Of a DNA stretch of 42,760 nt, positions 8,876-17,382 are shown one piece after another. Made by a program: the position numbers and the translations under genes. Each line of letters opens with the position of its first letter. Position 1 is the first letter of the stretch. The stretch is from positions 3,268,333-3,311,092 of the forward strand of contig NZ_JAAVSH020000001.1 of the NCBI RefSeq assembly GCF_011947365.2, written 5' to 3'. The notes beneath the pieces were generated by a model, which saw nothing but the letters and a program-made list of their open reading frames with translations, was not told the DNA's origin and ran no database searches. Source of the stretch: an endosymbiont of Lamellibrachia barhami (GTDB taxonomy: Bacteria > Pseudomonadota > Gammaproteobacteria > Chromatiales > Chromatiaceae).

Positions 8876-9271
8876 CTACATCACTTCGACAAGATAAGAG
8901 CCCAACTTCATATCGGCAACGAGGATATGCTCGGTTAACCAAATCTCCAGAAACTCAATATCTTCATTCGAGAGCTGCTTGCCCTCATTCAGGAATTTCT
9001 GCTGCAGCGCCTTATGCTTACTGATTAATTTTGGTGCCTTGTGTTCCACAAAATCTTCATAATCATACTTCAGCATCAACCGCTCCTCGTGTTTGAAGTG
9101 CCAGACAGTACAACTTATCAGCTCTTCCAACACCGCCTCGATATAGTCTGCCGCATTCCCTTCCACTATAGAATGGGTGAGAATATTAAAAAGCTCTACA
9201 AGTTTGCGGTGATCTTCATCTATTTCCTCGACATCAACACTTAGCGCTTTGTCCCAAATTATATCCTTCAC
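8876..9271 (-). CDS. Bacteriohemerythrin
   Basis: A 131-aa single-domain hemerythrin, a four-helix protein that binds O2 at a di-iron centre in the cytoplasm. The iron ligands are visible in order: H21 (DEDHRKLVELF), the pair in VWHFKHEE, His in SKHKAL, and the H-x4-D of WLTEHILVADMKL. N-terminal WDKALSVDVEEID is typical. Such proteins occur in motile microaerophiles, where they store or deliver O2 or aid aerotaxis. It stands alone between tRNA-Ser and a membrane protein gene. Confidence 0.95.
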   Translation of the reverse strand: MKDIIWDKALSVDVEEIDEDHRKLVELFNILTHSIVEGNAADYIEAVLEELISCTVWHFKHEERLMLKYDYEDFVEHKAPKLISKHKALQQKFLNEGKQLSNEDIEFLEIWLTEHILVADMKLGSYLVEVM

Positions 9272-9597
9272 AAGCTCTTCTCCTGATGAAGCTGCCTTAT
9301 TACGGCTCTCTTAACATATAGTTTTAATAGATATTTGACGCTCCTTGTCTCGATATCAGAATAAGCAAATCAGGGCTCCTAATTTGCCGTTTCCAGTATA
9401 GATCAGTTCATTCAGTAGTAGAAGTCGGAGTCGGCAACTCATTACCATGATGTTGCTTTGCCATGAACGGCCATCTGTTTGGAGATGCTTTTTCAACCCT
9501 GACTGGATATCACATCAGCTGAAACGCGCCAGAAGGCCTGAGCGTGGAAGTTGGCTATGCCCTTTCTCCCCAGCTGCTTTTCATCTTGTCTATTCAG
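9272..9597. other. Intergenic stretch without recognised gene
   Basis: About 330 bases between the start of the hemerythrin gene and the end of the next minus-strand gene. Short ORFs are present but none has a ribosome binding site or a recognisable product. The part next to 9271 should hold the hemerythrin promoter; I could not assign -35/-10 boxes with confidence. Confidence 0.5.
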
Positions 9598-9984
9598 TCA
9601 ATCCGGTTTGTTCGCATCCCGATCCAATGTCTTGAGATGATGGTAATTGAAGGTGCCTATTACGGCGGTGAGGAAAAAGTAGAGCAGAATGAGAGAAAAC
9701 AGCAAAAACATTGTGGAGGGAATATCCCCCTGTACTGCACGTAATACCAGGGGCAGGATGAAAAACAGGAAAAGCAATATGGACGCCAAACGGGATTTAT
9801 AAAACAGTCCCGCTATGCAGGCGATAACGATGATCGCTCCGGCAGCCATTTCCGGCCGAGAGACGAGAAAGGAAAGCGTTTGTTCCCCGTGTACCTGGAG
9901 CAGAAGCCCAAAATCGAGAATCAGCCAAGCTACCGCGGCATAGATGCCGTTGACAATCGCCTGTTCAGCTTTCGCTAGATTCAT
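9598..9984 (-). CDS. Small multi-pass membrane protein of unknown function
   Basis: A 128-aa protein with about four hydrophobic helices: residues ~13-30 (YAAVAWLILDFGLLLQV), ~46-63, ~68-86 (ILLFLFFILPLVLRAV) and ~93-112 (FLLFSLILLYFFLTAVIGTF). It starts MNLAKAEQAIVNGIY and ends with a charged tail. I recognise no family. The run of four helices in a small protein is typical of uncharacterised inner-membrane proteins. Upstream (9985-10154) has no gene. Confidence 0.7.
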   Translation of the reverse strand: MNLAKAEQAIVNGIYAAVAWLILDFGLLLQVHGEQTLSFLVSRPEMAAGAIIVIACIAGLFYKSRLASILLFLFFILPLVLRAVQGDIPSTMFLLFSLILLYFFLTAVIGTFNYHHLKTLDRDANKPD

Positions 9985-10154
9985 GGCATCCAGTCATAAT
10001 CGAATCAGTTGCATTTTGGGTTGTCCCTACCAATAACCCAATCCGATGACAGTGTTGAGAAACTGATCCGTGCAATGTTGCAACCATCCCTTAAAGTCGT
10101 TCCATGCATAATTTGAGGTCTTGGGGCATATTATGCCCTATCGGAGACTGAGTA

Positions 10155-10258
10155 ATGCGAAAAAGCAGATTTAGTGAGAGCCAAATAGTTAGAATCCTGA
10201 AACAGTAAGGTGGTCGTAAGGTCAAGGAAGTCTGCCGGGAGCAAGAGCAGAAGTTCGT
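10155..10258 (+). pseudogene. IS3-family transposase OrfA remnant
   Basis: ATG 10155 starts MRKSRFSESQIVRILKQ, then an in-frame TAA, then GGRKVKEVCREQEQ. This is the N-terminus of an IS3-type OrfA (normally KSRFTETQIV..L....GGRKV.EVCRE) with a nonsense codon. Homology ends at 10258-10260, exactly where the left terminal repeat of the next element begins, so that element probably inserted into or replaced the rest. Confidence 0.8.
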
Positions 10259-10316
10259 ATTAGGGCCTGTCCCCTGTTTACGCGCGCGCGGCGGACTGGA
10301 GCTAAGTGTCCTCAAA

Positions 10317-10500
10317 CTAAACCTTTCTGCGCCTGTAGAAACCGAGACCAGCGGGACCTAATCCCAAAAGAGTCAGGGTGGTGGGTTCTACGAGCGACAG
10401 AATAAGCTCTCGCATTCCTACAGGATCCGCCAAGTGCGGATAGGAGAAGGGATTGGAATTTGTTTTCGCCAAGCGAAGCAGATTTAATTGCGCCGTTCAT
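10317..10500 (-). pseudogene. PEP-CTERM protein remnant
   Basis: ATG 10500 follows AGGAG and opens MNGAIKSASLGENKFQ in one frame. In another frame the same strand reads NSNPFSYPHLADPVGMREL, then VEPTTLTLLGLGPAGLGFYR with a basic end (RRRKV) and stop at 10317. That is a PEP-CTERM-type sorting tail (VEP in place of PEP). Start and tail are therefore joined out of frame with the body of the gene missing. I infer an internal deletion of a secreted-protein gene. Confidence 0.75.
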
Positions 10501-10549
10501 GGTTGACTCCTGATTCCATGCTCAAACAGCCTGGATTCCTATTAACCTA

Positions 10550-10565
10550 CGCAATATTCGCGCCA
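10550..10565 (-). promoter_or_regulatory. Sigma-54-type -24/-12 promoter
   Basis: On the minus strand the sequence is TGGCGCGAATATTGCG, close to the consensus TGGCACG-N4-TTGCA with the required GG-N10-GC spacing. It points at the PEP-CTERM remnant, with its -12 element about 50 bases before the ATG at 10500. Confidence 0.75.
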
Positions 10566-10607
10566 CCACTATAAATCAACGACTTAGGTCATGGGTGATT
10601 AGTCAAG

Positions 10608-10624
10608 TGTAAAAAAATCCGACG
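10608..10624 (-). promoter_or_regulatory. Bipartite motif TGTAAA-N5-CCGAC, putative activator site
   Basis: TGTAAAaaaatCCGACG on the plus strand. This is the same 17-base motif found six times in the three large upstream repeats of the window. It lies 43 bases upstream (minus-strand sense) of the sigma-54 element, a usable place for an enhancer-binding protein. Confidence 0.6.
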
Positions 10625-10898
10625 GCCAAGAGTTGATGAAATAGTATGATCAAAGGTAACCAACTGATTTTTTTGTCAAAAAACTATGAAAACAGTGTAA
10701 GGCCAGCCGACACTCAGAATAAGTCGAATTCCTTTCTCTATTCGTGAGTACGAGATGTGTCTATTCTGGTGAAAACGCTCGCCATCCGCATAGTGTTGAC
10801 AGGCCCTAACTCAATGTAATCTTTTCCCAACTATACTTAAAATAGCCCCGGCGTATGTCTGCCGGGTTTCACCAGTCGATTCCACAGGAGACGGAACC

Positions 10899-11558
10899 AT
10901 GGCGTGGACGAAAGCCAAGTTCCAGCAGATCCTCGATGATTCCGGGATAAACGGGGAAGTGGTCATGGCCTACCAACAGGGCCAGGATCCCTTGGTGAAG
11001 GGGTTTGCCCAAGGGGAGGGGATCTGCGCCGGTATCTGTTACACGTTTCTGCGGCACGATCTGGTGCAGCCCAACGGCATGCAGCGCTCCAAAGGCGTCC
11101 AGGGTGGGCGTTCCACTGCCTCTGCCCGTTTTGTGCAGGCCTTGCTGGAGGCGAAGATCCGCGAGGGCTCCGGGGGCAAGAGCTTTGGCGAGGCGATCGC
11201 ACCGGTGATGAAACGGGATGGGCTCAGTTCACGCGTCGTGGCCAAGGGAAGTGCGGATCTGTTTGGGCTGGGGGCTGGGGTAGCGATGGCGATTGATGAT
11301 CTGCTGACCACCTCGGCACCGCCCCACGGCACCGCTACCCTGGCAGTAATGATCCGCATCCGCAAATCCACCGGGGGGCAGCATGCAACCGCGTTCACCG
11401 CAGTGGTGCCGGATGGCCCGGTACTCTTTCTTGATCCCAATCTCGGCAAGGTCCGTTTCACCGACGCTTTGGATTTCGGCACCTTCTGGGAGGAGAAGAT
11501 GGAAGCCATCTACGCTAACCGGGGCTATGATCAGTACTTTTTGGAGGTGTTTAGTTGA
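10899..11558 (+). CDS. YopT-like (peptidase C58 fold) cysteine protease homologue
   Basis: A 219-aa protein with the arrangement of YopT/AvrPphB-type peptidases: Cys in GEGICAGICYTFL (C43, with a second Cys at C47), His in GGQHATAFTAV (H162) and Asp in LFLDPNLGKVRF (D179). The His-Asp spacing of 17 is close to the one I recall for YopT. There is no signal peptide. Known C58 members cleave host GTPases or kinases as injected effectors; whether this one is secreted is unknown. ATG 10899 follows GGAG. It stands alone, just right of the inverted-repeat element. The fold assignment is by motif only. Confidence 0.65.
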   Translation: MAWTKAKFQQILDDSGINGEVVMAYQQGQDPLVKGFAQGEGICAGICYTFLRHDLVQPNGMQRSKGVQGGRSTASARFVQALLEAKIREGSGGKSFGEAIAPVMKRDGLSSRVVAKGSADLFGLGAGVAMAIDDLLTTSAPPHGTATLAVMIRIRKSTGGQHATAFTAVVPDGPVLFLDPNLGKVRFTDALDFGTFWEEKMEAIYANRGYDQYFLEVFS

Positions 11559-11873
11559 TTGTAAACGGTGCGGACGTCGGTGCATTCAGAATATCCAACA
11601 ACAAATCTGATATGGCTAGACACTAGCCTGGCCCCACAAGAAAAGTAAGGCCGGGATATCTCAAGGGGAAGCGCTAAACAGTAATCCGAAGCGGGATAGC
11701 TGTTAGATTCAGCTGCGGTTGGCAAGGAACCATACGCTATATTATCCTCGATAAAAGAACTGATATGTGTCAGGAGAAGGCACCTGAAATCACATTCTTG
11801 CCGACTGCCTGTGCAGTCTATTTGATGCCGAAGTCATACCAGCCGACGGAACCAAGGCGCTGAGAGAGAGTGC
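11559..11873. other. Intergenic region before the formate dehydrogenase genes
   Basis: About 315 bases without a recognisable gene. It includes a small perfect hairpin, GACTGC-ctgt-GCAGTC (11803-11818), about 55 bases before the fdsB start, which could be a leader element. The ribosome binding region GAGAGAG precedes the ATG at 11874. Confidence 0.5.
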
Positions 11874-13463
11874 ATGTCAAAAAACATCCGTGCTTTAAGC
11901 AGTCGCCAGGGCCTTGAACACAATCTATTCGATTTGGTCAGCGCAACGATTCAGTCAGACACAGAGAAGAGCGATGCGGCAATGACCTTGTTGGCGGAAG
12001 AGGCTCGTCTGTCGGCTTCGGTCATCAAGGGAACCGCCAGTTTCTATGACTTTCTGAACGAACAGACGAAGAACAACGAAGTGCTGGTGTGTCACGGCAC
12101 AGCTTGTCTGGTAAACGGTTCTGCCGCGGAAACTACAACGCGCCATCCACATGCGGGCAAAGCCATGTGCTGCGGGTACTGCTATCGCGGAGCAGGTTTG
12201 CTGAAACGCGAAGCTGAGGGCCGGCTGGATGGATACCATCAGGGGGATGACGATTTAAGCCGACCGGACATACCGGTCTATTGCCTCTCCCAGTCAGCCA
12301 TACTTACCGGCCCGGTCGATTCGTTAGACGAACTCTATCGGATCGCATTAGACAAGCGCGATGAGATACTTCCTCAACTGGAGTGCTCGAAACTTCGCGG
12401 CCGAGGCGGCGCTGGATTTGGCTTTGCGTTTAAATGCGCTGCTACCGCTGAGGCTCAAGGCAGCGAAAAATATGTCGTCTGCAATGCGGACGAGGGCGAT
12501 CCCGGCGCCTTCTCGGACCGATATCTGTTGGAACAGCAGCCCCATAAGGTGATGGCAGGCATGTATGCCGCCGGAGTCGCAGTAGGCGCCAACACCGGAG
12601 TGCTCTATATCCGTCGCGAATACCCTGAGGCGATTCGCAAGGTGGAAGCGGCCATGGCCGAGTTTGATTCCCTGCCGGATCAGATCAGTCGCGATTTCTC
12701 TTTTCAAATCATCGAAGGCGCAGGCTCTTATGTTTGCGGTGAGGAGACAGCACTGCTTAGCTCGATTGAGGGGCAGCGTCCTGAAGTTCGTGTACGTCCC
12801 CCGTTTCCTGCCACCCATGGTCTTTGGGGCAAGCCGACGCTACTTTCCAATGTGGAAACATTCGCCAATGTTCCCTGGATATTACAGCAAGGTGGCGAAG
12901 CCTATGCCGCTATCGGCACCGGGGAGAGCAAGGGAACCAAGCTGATCTCCCTCGATAGCCAGTTTGCGAAACCGGGCCTTTACGAAGTGGATTTCGGCTA
13001 TCGGTTCAGCGACCTGATCTTCCGCCATGCTGGGGGGTTCGAGACCGAGGTGAAGGCGTTACAGGTGGGCGGACCGCTGGGGTCCATTCTCCCACTTACC
13101 GCCATCGACTCGTTGACAGTGGACTTCGAGAGTTTCCAGCGGGCCGGTTTCGCCTTGGGGCATGCCGGCATCATCGCCATCCCGAAGCGCTTTCCCATGA
13201 TCGATTTCATGCGTCATATCTTCGATTACATGGCCGATGAGTCCTGTGGGAAATGTACTCCGTGCCGACTTGGGACAGCGAAGGGCAGTCATCTGCTGGA
13301 ACAGACATCAGCGGATAATCCATTGGATAGCGAACTGTTTGAAGCGCTGCTGGAGTTGCTGGAGGTCGGTTCATTGTGCGCCCTGGGAGGCGGTGTTCCA
13401 CTTCCGATGCGCAATGCTCTGATGCATTTTCATGATGAACTTTCCCCCTATTTCACAGCATGA
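11874..13463 (+). CDS. NAD-dependent formate dehydrogenase, fused NuoE/NuoF-type diaphorase subunit
   Basis: This subunit passes electrons from formate oxidation to NAD+. Residues ~1-150 form a NuoE-like thioredoxin-fold [2Fe-2S] domain with C-x4-C (VCHGTAC) and C-x3-C (CCGYC). The rest is NuoF-like: glycine-rich RGRGGAGFGFAFK for NADH/FMN, VCNADEGDPGAFSDR, GAGSYVCGEETAL, and a C-terminal [4Fe-4S] site CGKCTPCR...SLC. In many FdsGBA enzymes the NuoE part is a separate FdsG; here both are in one 529-aa chain. The stop overlaps the next start by 4 bases (ATGA), so they form one operon. Confidence 0.9.
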   Translation: MSKNIRALSSRQGLEHNLFDLVSATIQSDTEKSDAAMTLLAEEARLSASVIKGTASFYDFLNEQTKNNEVLVCHGTACLVNGSAAETTTRHPHAGKAMCCGYCYRGAGLLKREAEGRLDGYHQGDDDLSRPDIPVYCLSQSAILTGPVDSLDELYRIALDKRDEILPQLECSKLRGRGGAGFGFAFKCAATAEAQGSEKYVVCNADEGDPGAFSDRYLLEQQPHKVMAGMYAAGVAVGANTGVLYIRREYPEAIRKVEAAMAEFDSLPDQISRDFSFQIIEGAGSYVCGEETALLSSIEGQRPEVRVRPPFPATHGLWGKPTLLSNVETFANVPWILQQGGEAYAAIGTGESKGTKLISLDSQFAKPGLYEVDFGYRFSDLIFRHAGGFETEVKALQVGGPLGSILPLTAIDSLTVDFESFQRAGFALGHAGIIAIPKRFPMIDFMRHIFDYMADESCGKCTPCRLGTAKGSHLLEQTSADNPLDSELFEALLELLEVGSLCALGGGVPLPMRNALMHFHDELSPYFTA

Positions 13464-16153
13464 GTCAGATCACTATCAACGGCATTGCCTATGCTTTCGA
13501 ACCGGGAGAAACCCTCTATGAGTGTGTCAGCCGCCACCTTGGGGACACCGAGATTCCCGTGCTCTGCCATGACCCGGCATTGGAGCCGTTTGGCGCCTGC
13601 CGCATATGTCTGGTTGAAGTGGCTCGCGACAAAGGAGAAGCTGGTCGCTTAATGGCCTCGTGCCATACCCCCGCAGCAGATGGTCTGCATATCTCGACCC
13701 GTGGAGAGCGTCTGAACCGGGTGCGCAAAGGCATACTCGAACTGCTGTTGAGTAACTATCCGCAGAATAAACTTGAACCTGCGGCGGACGAGACTCCGTC
13801 GCTGTTCCAAAGGCTGCTGCGCGAGCGCGGTATCATCGAGAGTCGCTATCCACTGGAACAGGAACCCGGTAAGCCGGCGCAACCTCATACCTATCTGCGA
13901 TTCGATCCGGCTGAGTGTATTCATTGCTATCGTTGTATCCGTGCCTGCGATGAGGTGCAGGGTCAGTTCGTATTATCCATGGTCAATCGTGGCATAAAGA
14001 GCCATATCATCCAGGGCTTGACGGGCGACTTTGGCGAGGCGGGTTGTGTCTCCTGTGGTCGATGCGTACAGACCTGTCCAACCAATGCCCTCAGTGACCG
14101 CTACCGGGCCAAGACTCTGCGGGCAGATCACACAGTCCAGACCGTCTGCACCTATTGCGGCGTTGGCTGTAATCTGGAGGTAAAGGTCAAGCAGGGTCGG
14201 GTGTCCGCTATCAGCGCCATCGAGGACGCAGAGGTCAATTGGGGACACACCTGCCTTAAAGGGCGCTACGCCTTTGAATACGTGCACCATCCTGATCGCC
14301 TGACGAGTCCGATGATTCGCCGTGATGCCGAGTTGGTCGAAGTCAGTTGGGATGAGGCGCTCGACTATATCGCTCAACGGCTCGCTGCTATCAGGCATGA
14401 ACATGGTCCGGATGCCATCGCAGCTATTTCGTCTGCCCGCTGTACCAATGAAGAGAACTATCTGATGCAGAAGTTCATGCGTGCAGTGATCGGCAATAAC
14501 AATATTGACGGTTGTGCACGGGTCTGCCATTCACCAACTGCTTTTGGTATGCAGCAGGTCTACGGTACGGGTGCGGCAACCAATTCGATCGGGGAGATTC
14601 CACTGGCCGACTGCCTGCTTGTTTTTGGCGCTAACCCCACTGAGGCTCATCCGGTTACCGGGGCCAGGTTGAAACAAGCGGCAATCCAGGGTGCTGATCT
14701 GATCATCGTTGATCCACGCCGCTCTGAACTGTCAAAGTATGCCGCCTGTCACTTGCAACCGCGCCCAGGCAGCAACGTAGCCCTGCTTAATATGCTTTGC
14801 CGTTACTTGATCGAGCTGGGATATGTCGACCAGGCTTTCGTTGCCAGCCGGACCGAGGGTTTCGAGGAATTCAGTGCGAAGGTGATGGCGCAGGATCTCG
14901 ATCAACTGGAAAAGACAACCGGTGTATCGCGCGAAGACGCCCGACACGCCGCTGAAATTTATGGCCGTTCCCAGTGTGCCATGGCCTTTCATGGTCTTGG
15001 GATTACCGAACATTACCAGGGTAGTCGGGCGATCATGATGCTCGCTTCGCTGATTATGATGACTGGTAACATCGGCCGCCCTGGTACCGGCATGAACCCA
15101 CTGCGCGGACAGAATAATGTCCAGGGAGCCGTCGACATGGGGGTTCAACCGGACTTTGGCGCAGGCTATCTGGACTACAAACAGCCGGAGATCAGGGCCC
15201 AGTTCGAGAAGATCTACGGCACCGAAATCCCGACCCAGGTGGGTCTGAAGATTCCGCAGATGTTCAGCGCGGCAAGGGAGGGAAAACTCAAGGCGTTATG
15301 GATCATGGGTGAGGATATACTGCAGACCGACCCTAATTCCTGCGAAGTCAAATATTCTCTCAATCTGCTTGATCTTCTGATCGTACAGGAGCTCTTCATG
15401 ACCGAGACATGCAGTATGGCCGACGTCATTCTGCCGGCCTCATCATCTCTTGAAAAGAGCGGAACCTTTACCAACGGTGAACGGCGAATTCAGAAAGTCA
15501 ACGCAGCTATCGGGCCTTTACGAGGTACTCGGCCTGACGGTGAAATCGTCTGCAACGTGATGGAACGCATGGGATATCCCCAAGGAGACTATGATCCCGC
15601 CGAACTGCTCAAGGAGATCTCCCAGATAGTGCCATTCTTTGCCGGTGTTACCTGGGAAAACCTCGAAGGTAACGGCAAGCAATGGCCGGTAGCGGCAGAT
15701 GGAACTGATACTAAAATTCTCCATCAGCAGCGGTTCACATTGCCTAAGGGCAGGTTCCGTTTCTTCGAGTTCCAGGAGACCCCGGAGCTTCTCGACCACT
15801 CCGCGGAGTTCCCCTATATTCTAACCACCAGCCGACGCCTGGAGCATTACAATTGCGGTAGCATGACTCGGCGAACACCCAATCTGGAACTGGTCGATCA
15901 TGATGTGTTGCTGGTCAATCCGGCTGATGCGGCAAGAGAGGGGATCACGGACGGTTCACGGGTGGAGATTCAGTCGTCCAACGGCGTGACCCATCTTAAT
16001 GTGCAGGTCAGTGATGAGGTGAAACCGGGTGTTCTTTTCACGACCTTTCATTTTCCGGAGATTGCCATCAATCATCTGACCAGCGGCATCTTCGACCAGG
16101 AGAGTATGACGCCCGAGTATAAGGTCGTGGCTGTACGGCTTGTCGCAGGGTGA
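13460..16153 (+). CDS. NAD-dependent formate dehydrogenase, catalytic molybdo/tungsto-pterin subunit
   Basis: Oxidises formate to CO2 in the cytoplasm. In order it has an N-terminal NuoG-like ferredoxin part with a [2Fe-2S] site (CHDPALEPFGACRICLVEV) and HisCys3-type ligands; two [4Fe-4S] ferredoxin clusters (CIHCYRCIRACDEVQ, CVSCGRCVQTCPT); the proximal [4Fe-4S] CTYCGVGCNLEV...HTCLKGR; and the bis-MGD core. The active residue is Cys at C356 (DGCARVCHSPT), coded TGC, not selenocysteine. At 897 aa it fits FdsA-type enzymes. FdhD and FdsD are not in the window. MobB is encoded upstream. Confidence 0.93.
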   Translation: MSQITINGIAYAFEPGETLYECVSRHLGDTEIPVLCHDPALEPFGACRICLVEVARDKGEAGRLMASCHTPAADGLHISTRGERLNRVRKGILELLLSNYPQNKLEPAADETPSLFQRLLRERGIIESRYPLEQEPGKPAQPHTYLRFDPAECIHCYRCIRACDEVQGQFVLSMVNRGIKSHIIQGLTGDFGEAGCVSCGRCVQTCPTNALSDRYRAKTLRADHTVQTVCTYCGVGCNLEVKVKQGRVSAISAIEDAEVNWGHTCLKGRYAFEYVHHPDRLTSPMIRRDAELVEVSWDEALDYIAQRLAAIRHEHGPDAIAAISSARCTNEENYLMQKFMRAVIGNNNIDGCARVCHSPTAFGMQQVYGTGAATNSIGEIPLADCLLVFGANPTEAHPVTGARLKQAAIQGADLIIVDPRRSELSKYAACHLQPRPGSNVALLNMLCRYLIELGYVDQAFVASRTEGFEEFSAKVMAQDLDQLEKTTGVSREDARHAAEIYGRSQCAMAFHGLGITEHYQGSRAIMMLASLIMMTGNIGRPGTGMNPLRGQNNVQGAVDMGVQPDFGAGYLDYKQPEIRAQFEKIYGTEIPTQVGLKIPQMFSAAREGKLKALWIMGEDILQTDPNSCEVKYSLNLLDLLIVQELFMTETCSMADVILPASSSLEKSGTFTNGERRIQKVNAAIGPLRGTRPDGEIVCNVMERMGYPQGDYDPAELLKEISQIVPFFAGVTWENLEGNGKQWPVAADGTDTKILHQQRFTLPKGRFRFFEFQETPELLDHSAEFPYILTTSRRLEHYNCGSMTRRTPNLELVDHDVLLVNPADAAREGITDGSRVEIQSSNGVTHLNVQVSDEVKPGVLFTTFHFPEIAINHLTSGIFDQESMTPEYKVVAVRLVAG

Positions 16154-16421
16154 AATACGATTGGACAAGATTCTTTTTCTGCCGGAAGTCCGGTCTCTGT
16201 GCCTCGTCTGCTGTGCCACCTAATTTCGCTAAAGCAGTGAAAGCAGATAGAAAAAAACTGGGAGAGACCAGGGAACTAGCCTCAAAGCAGCCCTTAGGTA
16301 CTATAATTACCAGTATAAGGAATGAGCACCCGGGGTAGCAGGAGGGGGCTCAACGGATGGTAAGTAAACCTCCTCATGCACGACCATCGAGGTTGCCAGT
16401 GCGTTGTTAGAGGAGGTGTGT

Positions 16422-16880
16422 ATGAAAAAATTATTTCTGTTAGTAATCCTGTTCGTATTCTTTGTTGGCCCAGTCTTTTCCTATGATCAAAGGTTGGCAA
16501 AGAGCTATGAACAGTATTTCAGCTCATTCTCAGGCAAGGGAACCGGAAAGGCGTTGCAGATGATTCCGACGAAGGTCTTCGTCGAATCTCTGAAAAAGGG
16601 CGAGAAGCTGTTTATCGTGGATATTCGGACACCAGGAGAAACTGGAGTTTATGGCTTCAATCTAGCCAACAGTACAGTTATTCCGATGAATGAGGTTTTC
16701 ACGTCAGCCAACTTGGCAAAAATCCCTACAAGCGGAAAAGTTGTGATTGTCTGCAAGGCTGGCCACAGGGCGATGGCGGTTGCCACAGGGTTGCGTCATA
16801 TCGGGTTTAAGAACGTATTCGTTCTGAAACACGGAATTTCAGATGTAGCCCAATTCCTTTCGCCGAAAAGTGCTTATTAA
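16422..16880 (+). CDS. Periplasmic rhodanese-domain protein
   Basis: A 152-aa single-domain sulfurtransferase-like protein. ATG 16422 follows a perfect AGGAGG (16411-16416); an in-frame TTG at 16404 lies before that site and is rejected. A signal peptide (about 1-21, KKLFLLVILFVFFVGPVFS) directs export. The rhodanese core has LFIVDIRTPGETGVYG, NSTVIPMNEVF and the active loop VIVCKAGHRAMAVA, with the catalytic Cys present. It may carry sulfane sulfur in the periplasm. It is about 270 bases after the formate dehydrogenase; a link between them is not evident. Confidence 0.88.
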   Translation: MKKLFLLVILFVFFVGPVFSYDQRLAKSYEQYFSSFSGKGTGKALQMIPTKVFVESLKKGEKLFIVDIRTPGETGVYGFNLANSTVIPMNEVFTSANLAKIPTSGKVVIVCKAGHRAMAVATGLRHIGFKNVFVLKHGISDVAQFLSPKSAY

Positions 16881-16889
16881 CCTAGCGTT

Positions 16890-16915
16890 ACTCCCTGCGC
16901 TTTCGCGTGGGGAGT
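16890..16915 (+). terminator. Probable terminator hairpin after the rhodanese gene
   Basis: ACTCCC (16890-16895) pairs with GGGAGT (16910-16915), with GCG/CGC pairs inside the loop. It starts 10 bases past the stop codon. Only a short pyrimidine run (TCTCC) follows, so intrinsic termination is likely but not certain. Confidence 0.55.
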
Positions 16916-16968
16916 TCTCCAATGTTGCCCCAGTTTTCTACTCTACCAAATATCCTTTTATTCGCCCG

Positions 16969-17367
16969 TTAATGGGACAGCAGCGTATCAGGATGACAGA
17001 GTAGTTGATCGCTCAATATCGAAAAGACCATGAGATGGATACTATGGCTGTTCGCTTCTTCTCTTGCATTCAATAGATCTTCTTCCACCTCGTCAAACTC
17101 ATCCTGAAGTTCCGGATACTGTTTCACGGCCTCGTTTGGACCTAGCAGACAATAGGCCGCGGCGATTGCTGCGGTATGTGTATGTTCTTCGATGATTTCA
17201 CTTTTCGGTATCTGGAATTTCTTGTGAACACTGTCGGCGCGTTTGCGAATGCCCTGGGTGATTTTTCTGTAGGCGGCAGGATCGATATCGCCTTGATCCA
17301 GTCCAAAGGTCCTCAATACCTCAAAAAATCGGTCGTTATATGTTTTCTTTTTGAAGAAGATTTGCAT
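16969..17367 (-). CDS. Conserved-looking cytoplasmic protein of unknown function
   Basis: A protein of 132 aa starting MQIFFKKKTYNDRFFEVLRTFG; an in-frame start 5 codons earlier is possible, but GAGGG sits at good spacing to ATG 17367. It is charged and mostly helical in appearance, with an IEEHTHTAAIAAAYCLLGPNEAV stretch and a DEFDEVEEDLLNAREE acidic helix. It has no signal peptide or membrane helix, and I recognise no family. The codon use is ordinary for the window, and it is a single gene with its own promoter region in 17368-17500. Confidence 0.65.
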   Translation of the reverse strand: MQIFFKKKTYNDRFFEVLRTFGLDQGDIDPAAYRKITQGIRKRADSVHKKFQIPKSEIIEEHTHTAAIAAAYCLLGPNEAVKQYPELQDEFDEVEEDLLNAREEANSHSIHLMVFSILSDQLLCHPDTLLSH

Positions 17368-17382
17368 GGTTTTATCCCTCAA

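Larger units (their letters stand above)
10260..10809. mobile_element. Non-autonomous element with 12-bp terminal inverted repeats
   Basis: TTAGGGCCTGTC at 10260-10271 is exactly reverse-complemented by GACAGGCCCTAA at 10798-10809, giving a 550-bp unit. No transposase is inside. The interior holds, on the minus strand, a sigma-54-like promoter, an AGGAG site with ATG, and the end of a PEP-CTERM gene. It resembles a MITE or an IS emptied of its transposase, or a passenger gene trapped between two ends. I saw no clear target-site duplication. Confidence 0.6.

Noticed and set aside
8722-9024. Plus-strand ORF between tRNA-Ser and hemerythrin
   Set aside because: It runs antisense into the hemerythrin gene and has no recognisable domain.
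14525-14527. Selenocysteine in the formate dehydrogenase
   Set aside because: The active-site codon is TGC (Cys), with no TGA in the frame.
16150-16338. ORF of 62 codons after the formate dehydrogenase
   Set aside because: No family, biased only by overlap with the gene end, and no ribosome site of its own.
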